Shown piece after piece: positions 1 through 6,237 of a stretch of DNA of 7,465 nucleotides (positions within the stretch are counted from its first letter, which is position 1; each line of letters begins with the position of its first letter). Both the position numbers and the translations under genes were made by a program. The notes below the pieces were generated by a model. It did no database searches, was not told the origin of the DNA, and saw only the letters and a list, made by a program, of their open reading frames with translations. The DNA is from Candidatus Margulisiibacteriota bacterium (GTDB taxonomy: Bacteria; Margulisbacteria; WOR-1; O2-12-FULL-45-9; XYB2-FULL-48-7), in assembly GCA_028717325.1 (NCBI GenBank), contig JAQUOB010000054.1, forward strand, positions 1 to 7,465, given 5' to 3'.

Positions 1-642
1 AAGGCCGAGTTGGCCGAAGAAGTTCCGCTATCAATGAACCTGGGCGCCGGTTTTCTAGCAGCGATGACTGTGCTTTTGGGGTTGGGCGCGGTCTGGACGA
101 TCGATAAACTGACGGTGATTGCCGGCTTCACGACCGGAATAAATACTGCCGGACTTAAATATTTTGCGAACGGTTTTGTTCTCGATCCGCGGCCGGGCAG
201 CGGCATTTATCTCTCTTCGCCGCTTATCGCCCTTATTTTACTGGCAGCGGTTGGGATCACATTGGCCGTTGTTTACTTTGCTTTCGGCCGATCGAGAATT
301 GCCGTCGGTTCAACCTGGGACTGCGGCTATTATGAACTGACGCCGCGCAACGAATATACCGCCACGGCTTTCTCCAAGCCGTTCCGCCTGGCCTTCAGCT
401 TTTTCCTCCAGCCGTACCGGAAGAAAGAAAAGATCAAGGAGTCGTTTTATCATGTCCGCTCGCTGGTCTATGAAACGAAAACGAAAAAGGTCTTCAAAGA
501 ATACATTTACGAGCCGTTCCTGGCGCTGGTCTTTTCCGCCGGCCGGACCATGCGCCGGTCCCAGCCGGGCAGTATCCATCTTTATTTGAGCTACATCTTC
601 TTGACGCTCTTGGTCCTGCTAATGATCATGAGGAGCTTTTGA
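1..642 (+). CDS. hyfB: HyfB-like proton-translocating subunit of a group 4 hydrogenase-related complex (5' truncated)
   Basis: The frame is open from base 1, so the start lies upstream of the window; the visible 213 residues are roughly the last third of a family member (usually about 650-690 aa). This is an antiporter-like (NuoL/Mrp-type) membrane subunit thought to move H+ or Na+ in step with electron transfer. The C-terminal domain shows the pattern typical of HyfB: a TM helix at about residues 15-35, another at about 75-96, then the motif STWDCGY followed by LTP, YTATAFSKPFR (residues 104-129). A charged cytoplasmic stretch follows (about 138-186), then QPGSIHLYLSYIF leading into the last helix (about 192-210). 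The channel-lining residues of the core domain are outside the window. An AGGAG inside its 3' end (631-635) serves as ribosome site for the next gene, whose ATG begins one base after this stop. In Ehr nomenclature this would be an EhrA-type subunit. Family assignment is firm; the transported ion is inference. Confidence 0.93.
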   Translation, partial: KAELAEEVPLSMNLGAGFLAAMTVLLGLGAVWTIDKLTVIAGFTTGINTAGLKYFANGFVLDPRPGSGIYLSSPLIALILLAAVGITLAVVYFAFGRSRIAVGSTWDCGYYELTPRNEYTATAFSKPFRLAFSFFLQPYRKKEKIKESFYHVRSLVYETKTKKVFKEYIYEPFLALVFSAGRTMRRSQPGSIHLYLSYIFLTLLVLLMIMRSF

Positions 643-643
643 G

Positions 644-1534
644 ATGGATAGCCTTAATTTAATATTGCAAATAATTTTGGTGATCGGCCTGGCGCCGCTC
701 ATGAGCGGAGTAATAACCTGGATCAAAAATAACCTGCGCTTGCGAAAGGGTCCGGGGATCTTTCAGCCCTATTTTAACCTGGCCAAATATTTTGCCAAAA
801 ACGAAGTCGTCTCGAAGCACGCTTCCTGGATCTTCCGGGCGGCCCCCTATATTGTTTTGGCGTCCACCGTTACGGCGGCTTGTCTTCTCCCAGCTTTCTT
901 CCGCTTGAGCCTGACCCAATACGTCGGCGACTTTATCGCCGTGATCTTTCTCCTCTCGCTCGGCCGGTTCTTTCTTTCCCTGGCGGGGCTTGACCCGGCC
1001 AGCGCTTTCGGGGGGATGGGGTCGTCGCGCGAGATGTTCATCTCAAGTTTTGTCGAGCCGGTGATACTGCTGGCCGTCTTCGGCGTTTCGCTGTCGCTTG
1101 GCACGACCAATCTGCTGGCGGTCAGCGGGCCGCGGGCGATGACGATCTCCGCCGCGATCGCCGTGATCGCGCTGTTCATTGCTACGCTGGCCGAGACTGC
1201 CCGCCTTCCCGTCGATAATCAGGAGACGCATCTTGAGCTGACCATGGTGCACGAAGCGATGGTGCTCGAATATTCCGGCCGGTCGCTGGCTCTCTTGGAG
1301 CTCTCGGCCTACGTCAAACAGATGATCTTTTTCACGCTCATCGCCAACCTGGTCTTTACGGGCCTCTCACTGTCGCCGGCATTTTATCTCATAAAAATAT
1401 TCGGCATCGCGATCATGGTTGCTTTGGTTGAGCTCTCGATCACCAAGATGCGGCTGTTCCGGGTCGTTGACCTGCTGGCTTTCGCGGCCATACTCTCATT
1501 TCTCTCGGTCGTCGGACTGGTGCTGGGGATATGA
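644..1534 (+). CDS. hyfC: HyfC/HycD-like membrane subunit (NuoH family)
   Basis: 296 aa, close to the usual 300-315 aa of HycD/HyfC, with about eight hydrophobic helices. It is the NuoH-type membrane anchor that joins the peripheral redox arm to the antiporter-like subunits. Family motifs seen: the early basic loop LRLRKGPGIFQPY (31-43), GLDPASAFGGMGSSREM (115-131), and the acidic helix/loop with E184, RLPVDNQETHLELT (187-200), VHEAMVLEYSGR (202-213). The series E184, D191, E194, E198, E204 and E209 lies in the region that in NuoH forms the charged entrance of the proton path (family knowledge). The ATG at 644 is chosen because AGGAG at 631-635 lies 8 bases upstream and the start follows the upstream stop by one base. 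Its stop overlaps the ATG of the next gene (ATGA, 1531-1534). No damage or unusual residue was noticed; it looks like a working subunit. Confidence 0.94.
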   Translation: MDSLNLILQIILVIGLAPLMSGVITWIKNNLRLRKGPGIFQPYFNLAKYFAKNEVVSKHASWIFRAAPYIVLASTVTAACLLPAFFRLSLTQYVGDFIAVIFLLSLGRFFLSLAGLDPASAFGGMGSSREMFISSFVEPVILLAVFGVSLSLGTTNLLAVSGPRAMTISAAIAVIALFIATLAETARLPVDNQETHLELTMVHEAMVLEYSGRSLALLELSAYVKQMIFFTLIANLVFTGLSLSPAFYLIKIFGIAIMVALVELSITKMRLFRVVDLLAFAAILSFLSVVGLVLGI

Positions 1535-2178
1535 ACATGAACTGGGAATTACTGGTCCTGCTAGGTATTTTAACTTGCGGGTTTGCCATGGTTGCCGCGA
1601 AAAGGATGAGTACGCTGATCGGCAATTTCCGCCTGCAATCGCTCCTGCTTTGCCTGTTAACGGGGATCGAAGCGGCCAAGGGCCACTATATAGAGTTGTA
1701 TATCGTCGCCGGTTTGATACTGATCCTAAAAGTCCTGGGCATTCCGTATTTCATGTCCCGGATCATGAAGTCGATGAAAATTGGCGAGAACATCGGTTTC
1801 ATCATCAATCCGCAACTATCTCTGATACTCGGACTGGCGTTGACTTACCTCTCCTGGGTCTTTGCCGGGCAGGTCTTTGCCGACCAGGAAGTGCTGGGCC
1901 GGATGTTCACGGCGATCTCTTTTGCCACTATCCTGATCGGGATGTTCATCCTGATCACCAGATTAAAGGCACTGGCCCAGGTGCTCGGCCTGCTGGTGAT
2001 GGAGAACGGGATCTTTCTGCTGGCCGTCGCGGTGGCCGGCGGCATGCCGTTTTTGGTCGAGATGGCGATCTTCTTCGACGTCTTTGTCAGCGTCGTGATC
2101 TTCGGGCTCTTTGTCTACCGGATCAACGAGTTGTTCACGGGGATCAACGTCGACCAGTTGAACAGGTTGAGGGGCTAA
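1531..2178 (+). CDS. hyfE: HyfE-like membrane subunit of the hydrogenase-related complex
   Basis: 215 aa, essentially the length of E. coli HyfE (216 aa), with six or seven hydrophobic segments. The first half is a HyfE-specific membrane region; the second half (about 120-200) resembles NuoK. It has buried acidic residues in helices: E158 in LLVMENGIF, E177 in MPFLVEM, and D183. By analogy with NuoK these may carry protons in the membrane arm. The start at 1531 overlaps the upstream stop by 4 bases. An in-frame ATG at 1537 is an alternative: GGGG at 1525-1528 is close to the first ATG and better spaced (about 8 bases) for the second, so the true protein may be two residues shorter. In E. coli hyf a third antiporter gene (hyfD) lies between hyfC and hyfE; here hyfE follows hyfC directly. 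Likely the EhrC-type subunit. Confidence 0.9.
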   Translation: MNMNWELLVLLGILTCGFAMVAAKRMSTLIGNFRLQSLLLCLLTGIEAAKGHYIELYIVAGLILILKVLGIPYFMSRIMKSMKIGENIGFIINPQLSLILGLALTYLSWVFAGQVFADQEVLGRMFTAISFATILIGMFILITRLKALAQVLGLLVMENGIFLLAVAVAGGMPFLVEMAIFFDVFVSVVIFGLFVYRINELFTGINVDQLNRLRG

Positions 2179-2179
2179 G

Positions 2180-3640
2180 ATGGAAATACTTTTTATTTTA
2201 TCGGTTCCCGTCGTGCTGGCGCTCTGCCCGCTGCTCATCAGGGGCGCCCGGCCGCTTGGCTGGCTTTCTGCCGCCGGCTATCTGGCGGTCTTGCTTGTTT
2301 GTTTTGAACTGATCGGCCGGTTTTTGCGGCAGCAGAGCGCTATCGCCCTGTACAATTTCTTTTATCTTGATGCGTTAAGCCTTTTCTTTATGCTTGTTGT
2401 CCTGATCGTGGCGCTGGCCGCGGCACTTTATTCGACCGGCTTTATCGCGCGCGATGTCGAAACGCAGTCACTTAACCAGAACCGGGGCAGATTTTATTAT
2501 GTTTTCTTTAATTTATTTATCTTTTCGATGCTGATGGTCACTGTGGTCAACAGCCTGGGCGCCATGTGGGTGGCGATCGAGCTGACGACGCTCGTTTCCG
2601 CTTTCCTGGTCGGGTTTTATAATACGAAAAATTCTGTCGAGGCGGCCTGGAAGTATATTATCATCTGCTCGGTCGGGATCATTTTGGCCCTGCTCGGCAC
2701 GATCCTCTTTTCTTACGCGCTGATCTTTAGCGGCGGAGCGCGGAGCCTCAACTGGCTCGACCTGATGGCCGCGGCCGGCAGCCTGAACGGCAACGTACTT
2801 AAGATCGCTTTCATCTTTATCCTGGTCGGCTACGGCACCAAAGCCGGACTGGCCCCGATGCATACCTGGCTGCCCGACGCGCACAGCCAGGCGGTCTCGC
2901 CGGCCAGCGCACTACTTTCGGGCGTCCTGCTCAAGACGTCGATCTACGCGATCCTGCGTTTTGTCATGATCGTCAACCGGTCGATCGGCCCGGCGTACAC
3001 CGGCCACCTGTTGCTCCTCTTCGGCCTCATTTCATTAATAGTGGCGGCCGGTTTTATCGTCGTTCAGAAAGATCTGAAGCGCCTGCTGGCCTATTCGAGC
3101 ATCGAGCATATCGGCCTGGTCGCGATCGGCCTCGGCCTCGGCGGGCTGTGGGGAGTTTACGGGGCGCTGCTCCATGTCTTTAACCACGCGGTGACCAAAT
3201 CGCTTTTGTTTTTCGGCGCCGGCAACATAGTCAAAAAATATGACAGCCACAATCTGCATACCATCCATGGAGTGGTGCACGTTCTGCCGTTTACCGGCAT
3301 CATGGTCCTGATCGGCGTTTTTGCCGTGGCCGGCCTGCCGCCGTTCTCGATCTTTTTCAGTGAGCTGATCATCCTGGCGGGAGCTTTCTTAAAGGGCTCG
3401 TATCTGGTCGCCGGCCTCCTGCTTATTCTAATTGCCGTGATCTTTGGCGCGCTGGTCTATCATTTCGGCCGGATCATGTTCGGCAAGCCGCCAAAGGACA
3501 TGGCGGTTACTGCCGAGCCGGTCCCGGGCGCTTTGGCGTTCGTCTTTCTTTTGTTCTTTATTTGCGTCATGGGGCTGGCGATTCCCGATATGATCAACCG
3601 GCTGCTGCTGTCGGCTGTCGCGCTGGTGAGAGGCATTTAA
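2180..3640 (+). CDS. hyfF: HyfF-like proton-translocating subunit (NuoM/NuoN/MrpD family)
   Basis: 486 aa (E. coli HyfF is about 526), an integral membrane protein with about 13-14 helices. It carries the full set of family channel residues: E134 in MWVAIELTTL, K158 in AAWKYI, K221 in GYGTKAGLAPMH, K252 in LLKTSIY, K340 in NHAVTKSL and E395 in FFSELI. Their spacing agrees with E. coli NuoM E144, K234, K265 and E407 (my recollection of the family). The segments GLAPMHTWLPDAHSQAVSP (223-241), KDLKRLLAYSSIEHIG (297-312) and HVFNHAVTKSL (332-342) are the most conserved blocks. Its role is ion translocation driven by the peripheral redox arm. GAGGGG at 2169-2174 is placed 5 bases before the ATG, and one base separates it from the hyfE stop. 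Nothing suggests loss of pumping. Likely the EhrD-type subunit. Confidence 0.94.
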   Translation: MEILFILSVPVVLALCPLLIRGARPLGWLSAAGYLAVLLVCFELIGRFLRQQSAIALYNFFYLDALSLFFMLVVLIVALAAALYSTGFIARDVETQSLNQNRGRFYYVFFNLFIFSMLMVTVVNSLGAMWVAIELTTLVSAFLVGFYNTKNSVEAAWKYIIICSVGIILALLGTILFSYALIFSGGARSLNWLDLMAAAGSLNGNVLKIAFIFILVGYGTKAGLAPMHTWLPDAHSQAVSPASALLSGVLLKTSIYAILRFVMIVNRSIGPAYTGHLLLLFGLISLIVAAGFIVVQKDLKRLLAYSSIEHIGLVAIGLGLGGLWGVYGALLHVFNHAVTKSLLFFGAGNIVKKYDSHNLHTIHGVVHVLPFTGIMVLIGVFAVAGLPPFSIFFSELIILAGAFLKGSYLVAGLLLILIAVIFGALVYHFGRIMFGKPPKDMAVTAEPVPGALAFVFLLFFICVMGLAIPDMINRLLLSAVALVRGI

Positions 3641-5215
3641 ATGGACCAGGCAAAATTGATACAGGAGTTGAAAGAAGAATACGGGGTCAGCCCGTTGGCC
3701 GTGACGCAAGGGCATAGCGACGAGACCACGATCGAGGTCAAACCGGACGAGTTTAAAAAAACTTGTCTCTGCCTGCACAAGACGTTGCGCTCGCCCGTCA
3801 TGATGCTCTTTGCTAGTGACGACCGGGCCAAACTGGGCGGCTACACTATCCAGGCGGTCTTTATCGGCATCGAATACCGGAAGTGGTTTTTTGCCGCGAT
3901 CAAAGTCCCGTCACTTAATCCGGCGTTCGAGTCGATCGCCAGAGATATCTATTCGGCCAACTTGTTTGAGCGTGAGATCAAAGAAATGTTCGGCCTAGAG
4001 CCCAAAGGCAATCCCGACACGCGACGGCTGCGGCTGCACGAAGAGGTCTGGCCGGAGGGTTTCTATCCCTTGAGAAAAGATTTTGACGCCGCCAAAGTTG
4101 CCGGCGCAAAAGGCCGTTATACTTTTAATCAAGTGGAAGGCGAGGGCATTTTTGAGGTCCCGGTCGGCCCGGTCCACGCCGGGATCATCGGGCCGGGGCA
4201 CTTCCGGTTCAGCGCGGCCGGCGAGCCGATCATCGACCTCGATATTCGTCTCGGCTTCACTCATCGCGGCGCGGAAAAATTATTTGAAAGAAAACAGCCG
4301 GCCGAAGTTATCAAGCTGTCGGAGTGCGTGGCCGGCGATTCCGCTTTTGCCCACAGCCTGGCTTTTTGCCGCGCGGTGGAAAAGATAAGCGGGACAGTTG
4401 TGCCGGAGCGGGCGATAGTTTTGCGCGCGGTCTTTCTCGAGCTGGAGCGGCTCTACAACCACGCGGCCGGGATCGGCGGCATTGCGCTCGATGTCGGATT
4501 TTCCGCTCCGGCGGCTTACGCTTCGATCGTCAAAGAATCGGTCCATCAACTCAACGATCGCCTGACCGGCAGCCGGTTCCTAAAATCGGTCAACGCGGTG
4601 AGTGGTTTATCAAAAGATATCAGCGAAGAGAATGTGAACGACCTGCGCAAAACTTTAAAATCTTTGACCGGCGACTTCGGCGAATTAAAAAAGCTGCTTT
4701 TCGACAGCGTCTCTTTCATGGACCGGGTTGAAACGACCGGCCGCTTGAGCAAAAAGATCGCCGAGGATTTCGGCGTGATGGGCCTGGCCGGGCGCGCTTC
4801 GGGCGTCGGGCTCGACTTCAGAAAGAATTCCCGGCCGTATGCCGCGGCTGGTTTTAAACTGATGACGCGCAAAGAGGGAGATGTGTTGGCCAGGCTGGGC
4901 GTCAGGCTCGATGAGTTCGAAGAATCGATCCGCCTGATCGAATTTTGGCTGGCCGATCTGCCCGAGGGGAGCATTATTAGCGATACTCAGGTTAAAAAAG
5001 AAGGCAGCGGCCTGGGCTGTGTCGAGGGCTGGCGGGGGCCGGTCCTCTACTGGCTGGCGCTCGATAATTTCGGCGCGATCAGGCGGTGCAAGATCGTCGA
5101 TCCTTCGTTCCATAACTGGCCGGGGCTGTCTTACGCCGTGCACGATAACATCATTCCCGACTTTCCGGTCTGCAACAAGAGTTTTGACCTGTCTTATTCG
5201 GGGAACGACCTATGA
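3641..5215 (+). CDS. hyfG: Hydrogenase-like large subunit (NuoC-NuoD fusion) lacking the NiFe-binding cysteines (Ehr type)
   Basis: 524 aa with two domains. Residues about 1-150 form a NuoC/30-kDa domain with NLFEREIKEMFG (107-118) and HEEVWPEGFYPLRKD (133-147). Residues about 165-524 form the NuoD/hydrogenase large-subunit domain with GPVHAGIIGPGHFRF (176-190), HRG (208-210), ELERLYNH (267-274) and DVGF (284-287). Group 4 hydrogenases have two CxxC motifs binding Ni and Fe. The first, usually E-R-V-C-G-I-C-G-F-x-H-S, is E-C-V-A-G-D-S-A-F-A-H-S here (228-239), and the C-terminal D-P-C-x-x-C is D-L-S-Y-S-G (516-521). All four ligands are absent, so it cannot carry a normal NiFe(CN)2CO centre. 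It ends three residues after the second site, without the C-terminal tail that a maturation protease removes. This matches Ehr large subunits (EhrL). The start is supported by GAGAGG at 3628-3633, 7 bases upstream. The substrate is unknown; a redox or quinone-like reaction analogous to NuoD is inference. Confidence 0.92.
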   Translation: MDQAKLIQELKEEYGVSPLAVTQGHSDETTIEVKPDEFKKTCLCLHKTLRSPVMMLFASDDRAKLGGYTIQAVFIGIEYRKWFFAAIKVPSLNPAFESIARDIYSANLFEREIKEMFGLEPKGNPDTRRLRLHEEVWPEGFYPLRKDFDAAKVAGAKGRYTFNQVEGEGIFEVPVGPVHAGIIGPGHFRFSAAGEPIIDLDIRLGFTHRGAEKLFERKQPAEVIKLSECVAGDSAFAHSLAFCRAVEKISGTVVPERAIVLRAVFLELERLYNHAAGIGGIALDVGFSAPAAYASIVKESVHQLNDRLTGSRFLKSVNAVSGLSKDISEENVNDLRKTLKSLTGDFGELKKLLFDSVSFMDRVETTGRLSKKIAEDFGVMGLAGRASGVGLDFRKNSRPYAAAGFKLMTRKEGDVLARLGVRLDEFEESIRLIEFWLADLPEGSIISDTQVKKEGSGLGCVEGWRGPVLYWLALDNFGAIRRCKIVDPSFHNWPGLSYAVHDNIIPDFPVCNKSFDLSYSGNDL

Positions 5216-5727
5216 ACTCACTGGGCGAGATAATTAAAGAGAGATTGTTAAAAGGCATCGTGACGAAGAAGATCGAGGCGCCGGCGGAGTTCGAAGCGGC
5301 CGGGCTCGAGCTGGCCGCGGCGATCAGAAAAGCCTTCAAGCGCTCCCTCAACATCCGCGAGGTCGATACCGGCTCGTGCGGTATCTGTGAGGCGGAGATC
5401 ATCGCCGCCAATAACCCGATCTATGATCTGTCGCGGTTCGGTGTCAATTTTGTCGCTTCGCCCCGCCACGCGGACGCGCTGCTGGTCACCGGTCCGGTCT
5501 CGAAAAACATGCTGTTGGCTTTAAGGAAAACGTATGACGCAGTTCCTGCGCCAAAGTTTGTGATCTCGCTGGGCGATTGCGCGCGTGACGGCGGTCTGTT
5601 TAAAGATTCCTATTATATCGAGGGTGGGGTTGATAAAGTCCTGCCTGTTGTCCTGCATATCCCCGGCTGTCCGCCGGCGCCGCTGACCATTATTAAAAGT
5701 CTGCTCTCGTTTTTAAAGGGTCTTTGA
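5212..5727 (+). CDS. hyfI: Hydrogenase-like small subunit with one [4Fe-4S] cluster (NuoB/HyfI family, Ehr type)
   Basis: 171 aa, soluble, peripheral-arm subunit of the NuoB/HycG/HyfI family. All four cluster ligands are visible: C56 and C59 in DTGSCGICEAE (52-62), C123 in LGDCARDGG (120-128), C153 in IPGCPPAP (150-157). The C-x-x-C spacing is of hydrogenase type rather than the adjacent CC of complex I NuoB. GPVSKN (94-99) and the PGCPP block are standard for the family. It should hold the proximal [4Fe-4S] cluster next to the large-subunit cavity and pass electrons to or from it. The ATG overlaps the large-subunit stop (ATGA, 5212-5215), with GGGGAA at 5200-5205 as ribosome site. In E. coli hyf a ferredoxin-like hyfH gene separates hyfG and hyfI; here they overlap. 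It is the last gene of the complex, and a new promoter follows within about 12 bases. Likely EhrS. Confidence 0.93.
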   Translation: MNSLGEIIKERLLKGIVTKKIEAPAEFEAAGLELAAAIRKAFKRSLNIREVDTGSCGICEAEIIAANNPIYDLSRFGVNFVASPRHADALLVTGPVSKNMLLALRKTYDAVPAPKFVISLGDCARDGGLFKDSYYIEGGVDKVLPVVLHIPGCPPAPLTIIKSLLSFLKGL

Positions 5728-5738
5728 TCAGTTGCTTC

Positions 5739-5747
5739 TGATATAAT
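5739..5747 (+). promoter_or_regulatory. Extended -10 promoter for greA
   Basis: TGATATAAT is a perfect match to the extended -10 consensus TGnTATAAT, with the hexamer at 5742-5747. At 16-18 bases upstream (about 5718-5725) no good -35 box is seen, which is typical for promoters using the TG extension. Transcription would begin near 5754, giving a leader of about 20 bases before the greA ATG. The -10 starts 12 bases after the small-subunit stop, with no convincing terminator between, so readthrough from the upstream operon is also possible. Seen in sequence; activity is inference. Confidence 0.65.
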
Positions 5748-5756
5748 TATTACAGC

Positions 5757-5763
5757 AAAGGAG
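5757..5763 (+). promoter_or_regulatory. greA ribosome binding site
   Basis: AAAGGAG lies 9 bases before the ATG at 5773, a near-ideal Shine-Dalgarno site and the strongest in the window. It fixes the start at 5773 rather than the in-frame ATG at 5785, which would be 21 bases away. Confidence 0.8.
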
Positions 5764-5772
5764 AATATAACC

Positions 5773-6237
5773 ATGGGCGACCAAATGACCAAAGAAAATT
5801 ATGAAAAGATAAAAGTGAAGCTCGAAGAGCTGAAGAAGAAGCGTGCAGTCATCTCCAAGACGATCGGCGAGGCCCGCGAGCACGGCGACCTGAAGGAGAA
5901 CTCCGCTTATCATACCGCTAAAGACGAGCAGGGCTTGAACGAAATGCGGATCAGAGATATGGAGGCCAAGCTGGCCAACGCGACGATCGTTGATAAGGAT
6001 GATCTGGCCAAAAGCGATTGCGTCACGCTGGGCTCGACGGTGCGGATCAAGGCGCTTGACACCGGCCAGGAGTTTACCTACATGATCGTCTCGGACGAAG
6101 AGGCCGACGTGCTCGAAGACAAGATCTCGACCGATTCGCCGATCGGCGGCGCTTTAATTAATGAAAAGATCGGCACGGTCGTCGAAGTCGAGATCCCGCG
6201 CGGTTTAGTGAAGTATAAAATACTCGAGATAAAATGA
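5773..6237 (+). CDS. greA: Transcription elongation factor GreA
   Basis: 154 aa, about the usual length (158 in E. coli). GreA enters the secondary channel of backtracked RNA polymerase and stimulates cleavage of the nascent RNA 3' end, restarting stalled complexes. Residues about 5-75 form the antiparallel coiled coil; its tip has HGDLKENSAYH (37-47), where D39 and E42 correspond to the catalytic acidic pair D41/E44 of E. coli GreA. Residues about 80-154 are the FKBP-like C-terminal domain, with SPIGGALINEKIGTVVEVEIP (122-142) as the characteristic block. It has its own extended -10 promoter and strong ribosome site just after the hydrogenase-related operon. Its stop overlaps the start of a hydrolase gene (ATGA, 6234-6237), so it heads a three-gene operon. 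No unusual residues were seen. Confidence 0.97.
   Translation: MGDQMTKENYEKIKVKLEELKKKRAVISKTIGEAREHGDLKENSAYHTAKDEQGLNEMRIRDMEAKLANATIVDKDDLAKSDCVTLGSTVRIKALDTGQEFTYMIVSDEEADVLEDKISTDSPIGGALINEKIGTVVEVEIPRGLVKYKILEIK

Noticed and set aside
1419..2312. Alternative + strand frame across the hyfC-hyfE-hyfF junctions (about 297 codons)
   Set aside because: The translation is rich in Arg, Gly, Cys and His without any family motif, and it overlaps three well-supported genes.
3641..5215. Annotating the large subunit as an active hydrogenase or formate hydrogenlyase component
   Set aside because: All four metal-binding cysteines are missing, so homology alone does not support H2 chemistry.
5727..5742. 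ATCAG / CTGAT inverted repeat after the small-subunit gene as a terminator
   Set aside because: The stem is only 5 bp, mostly weak pairs, has no T run after it, and overlaps the greA promoter.
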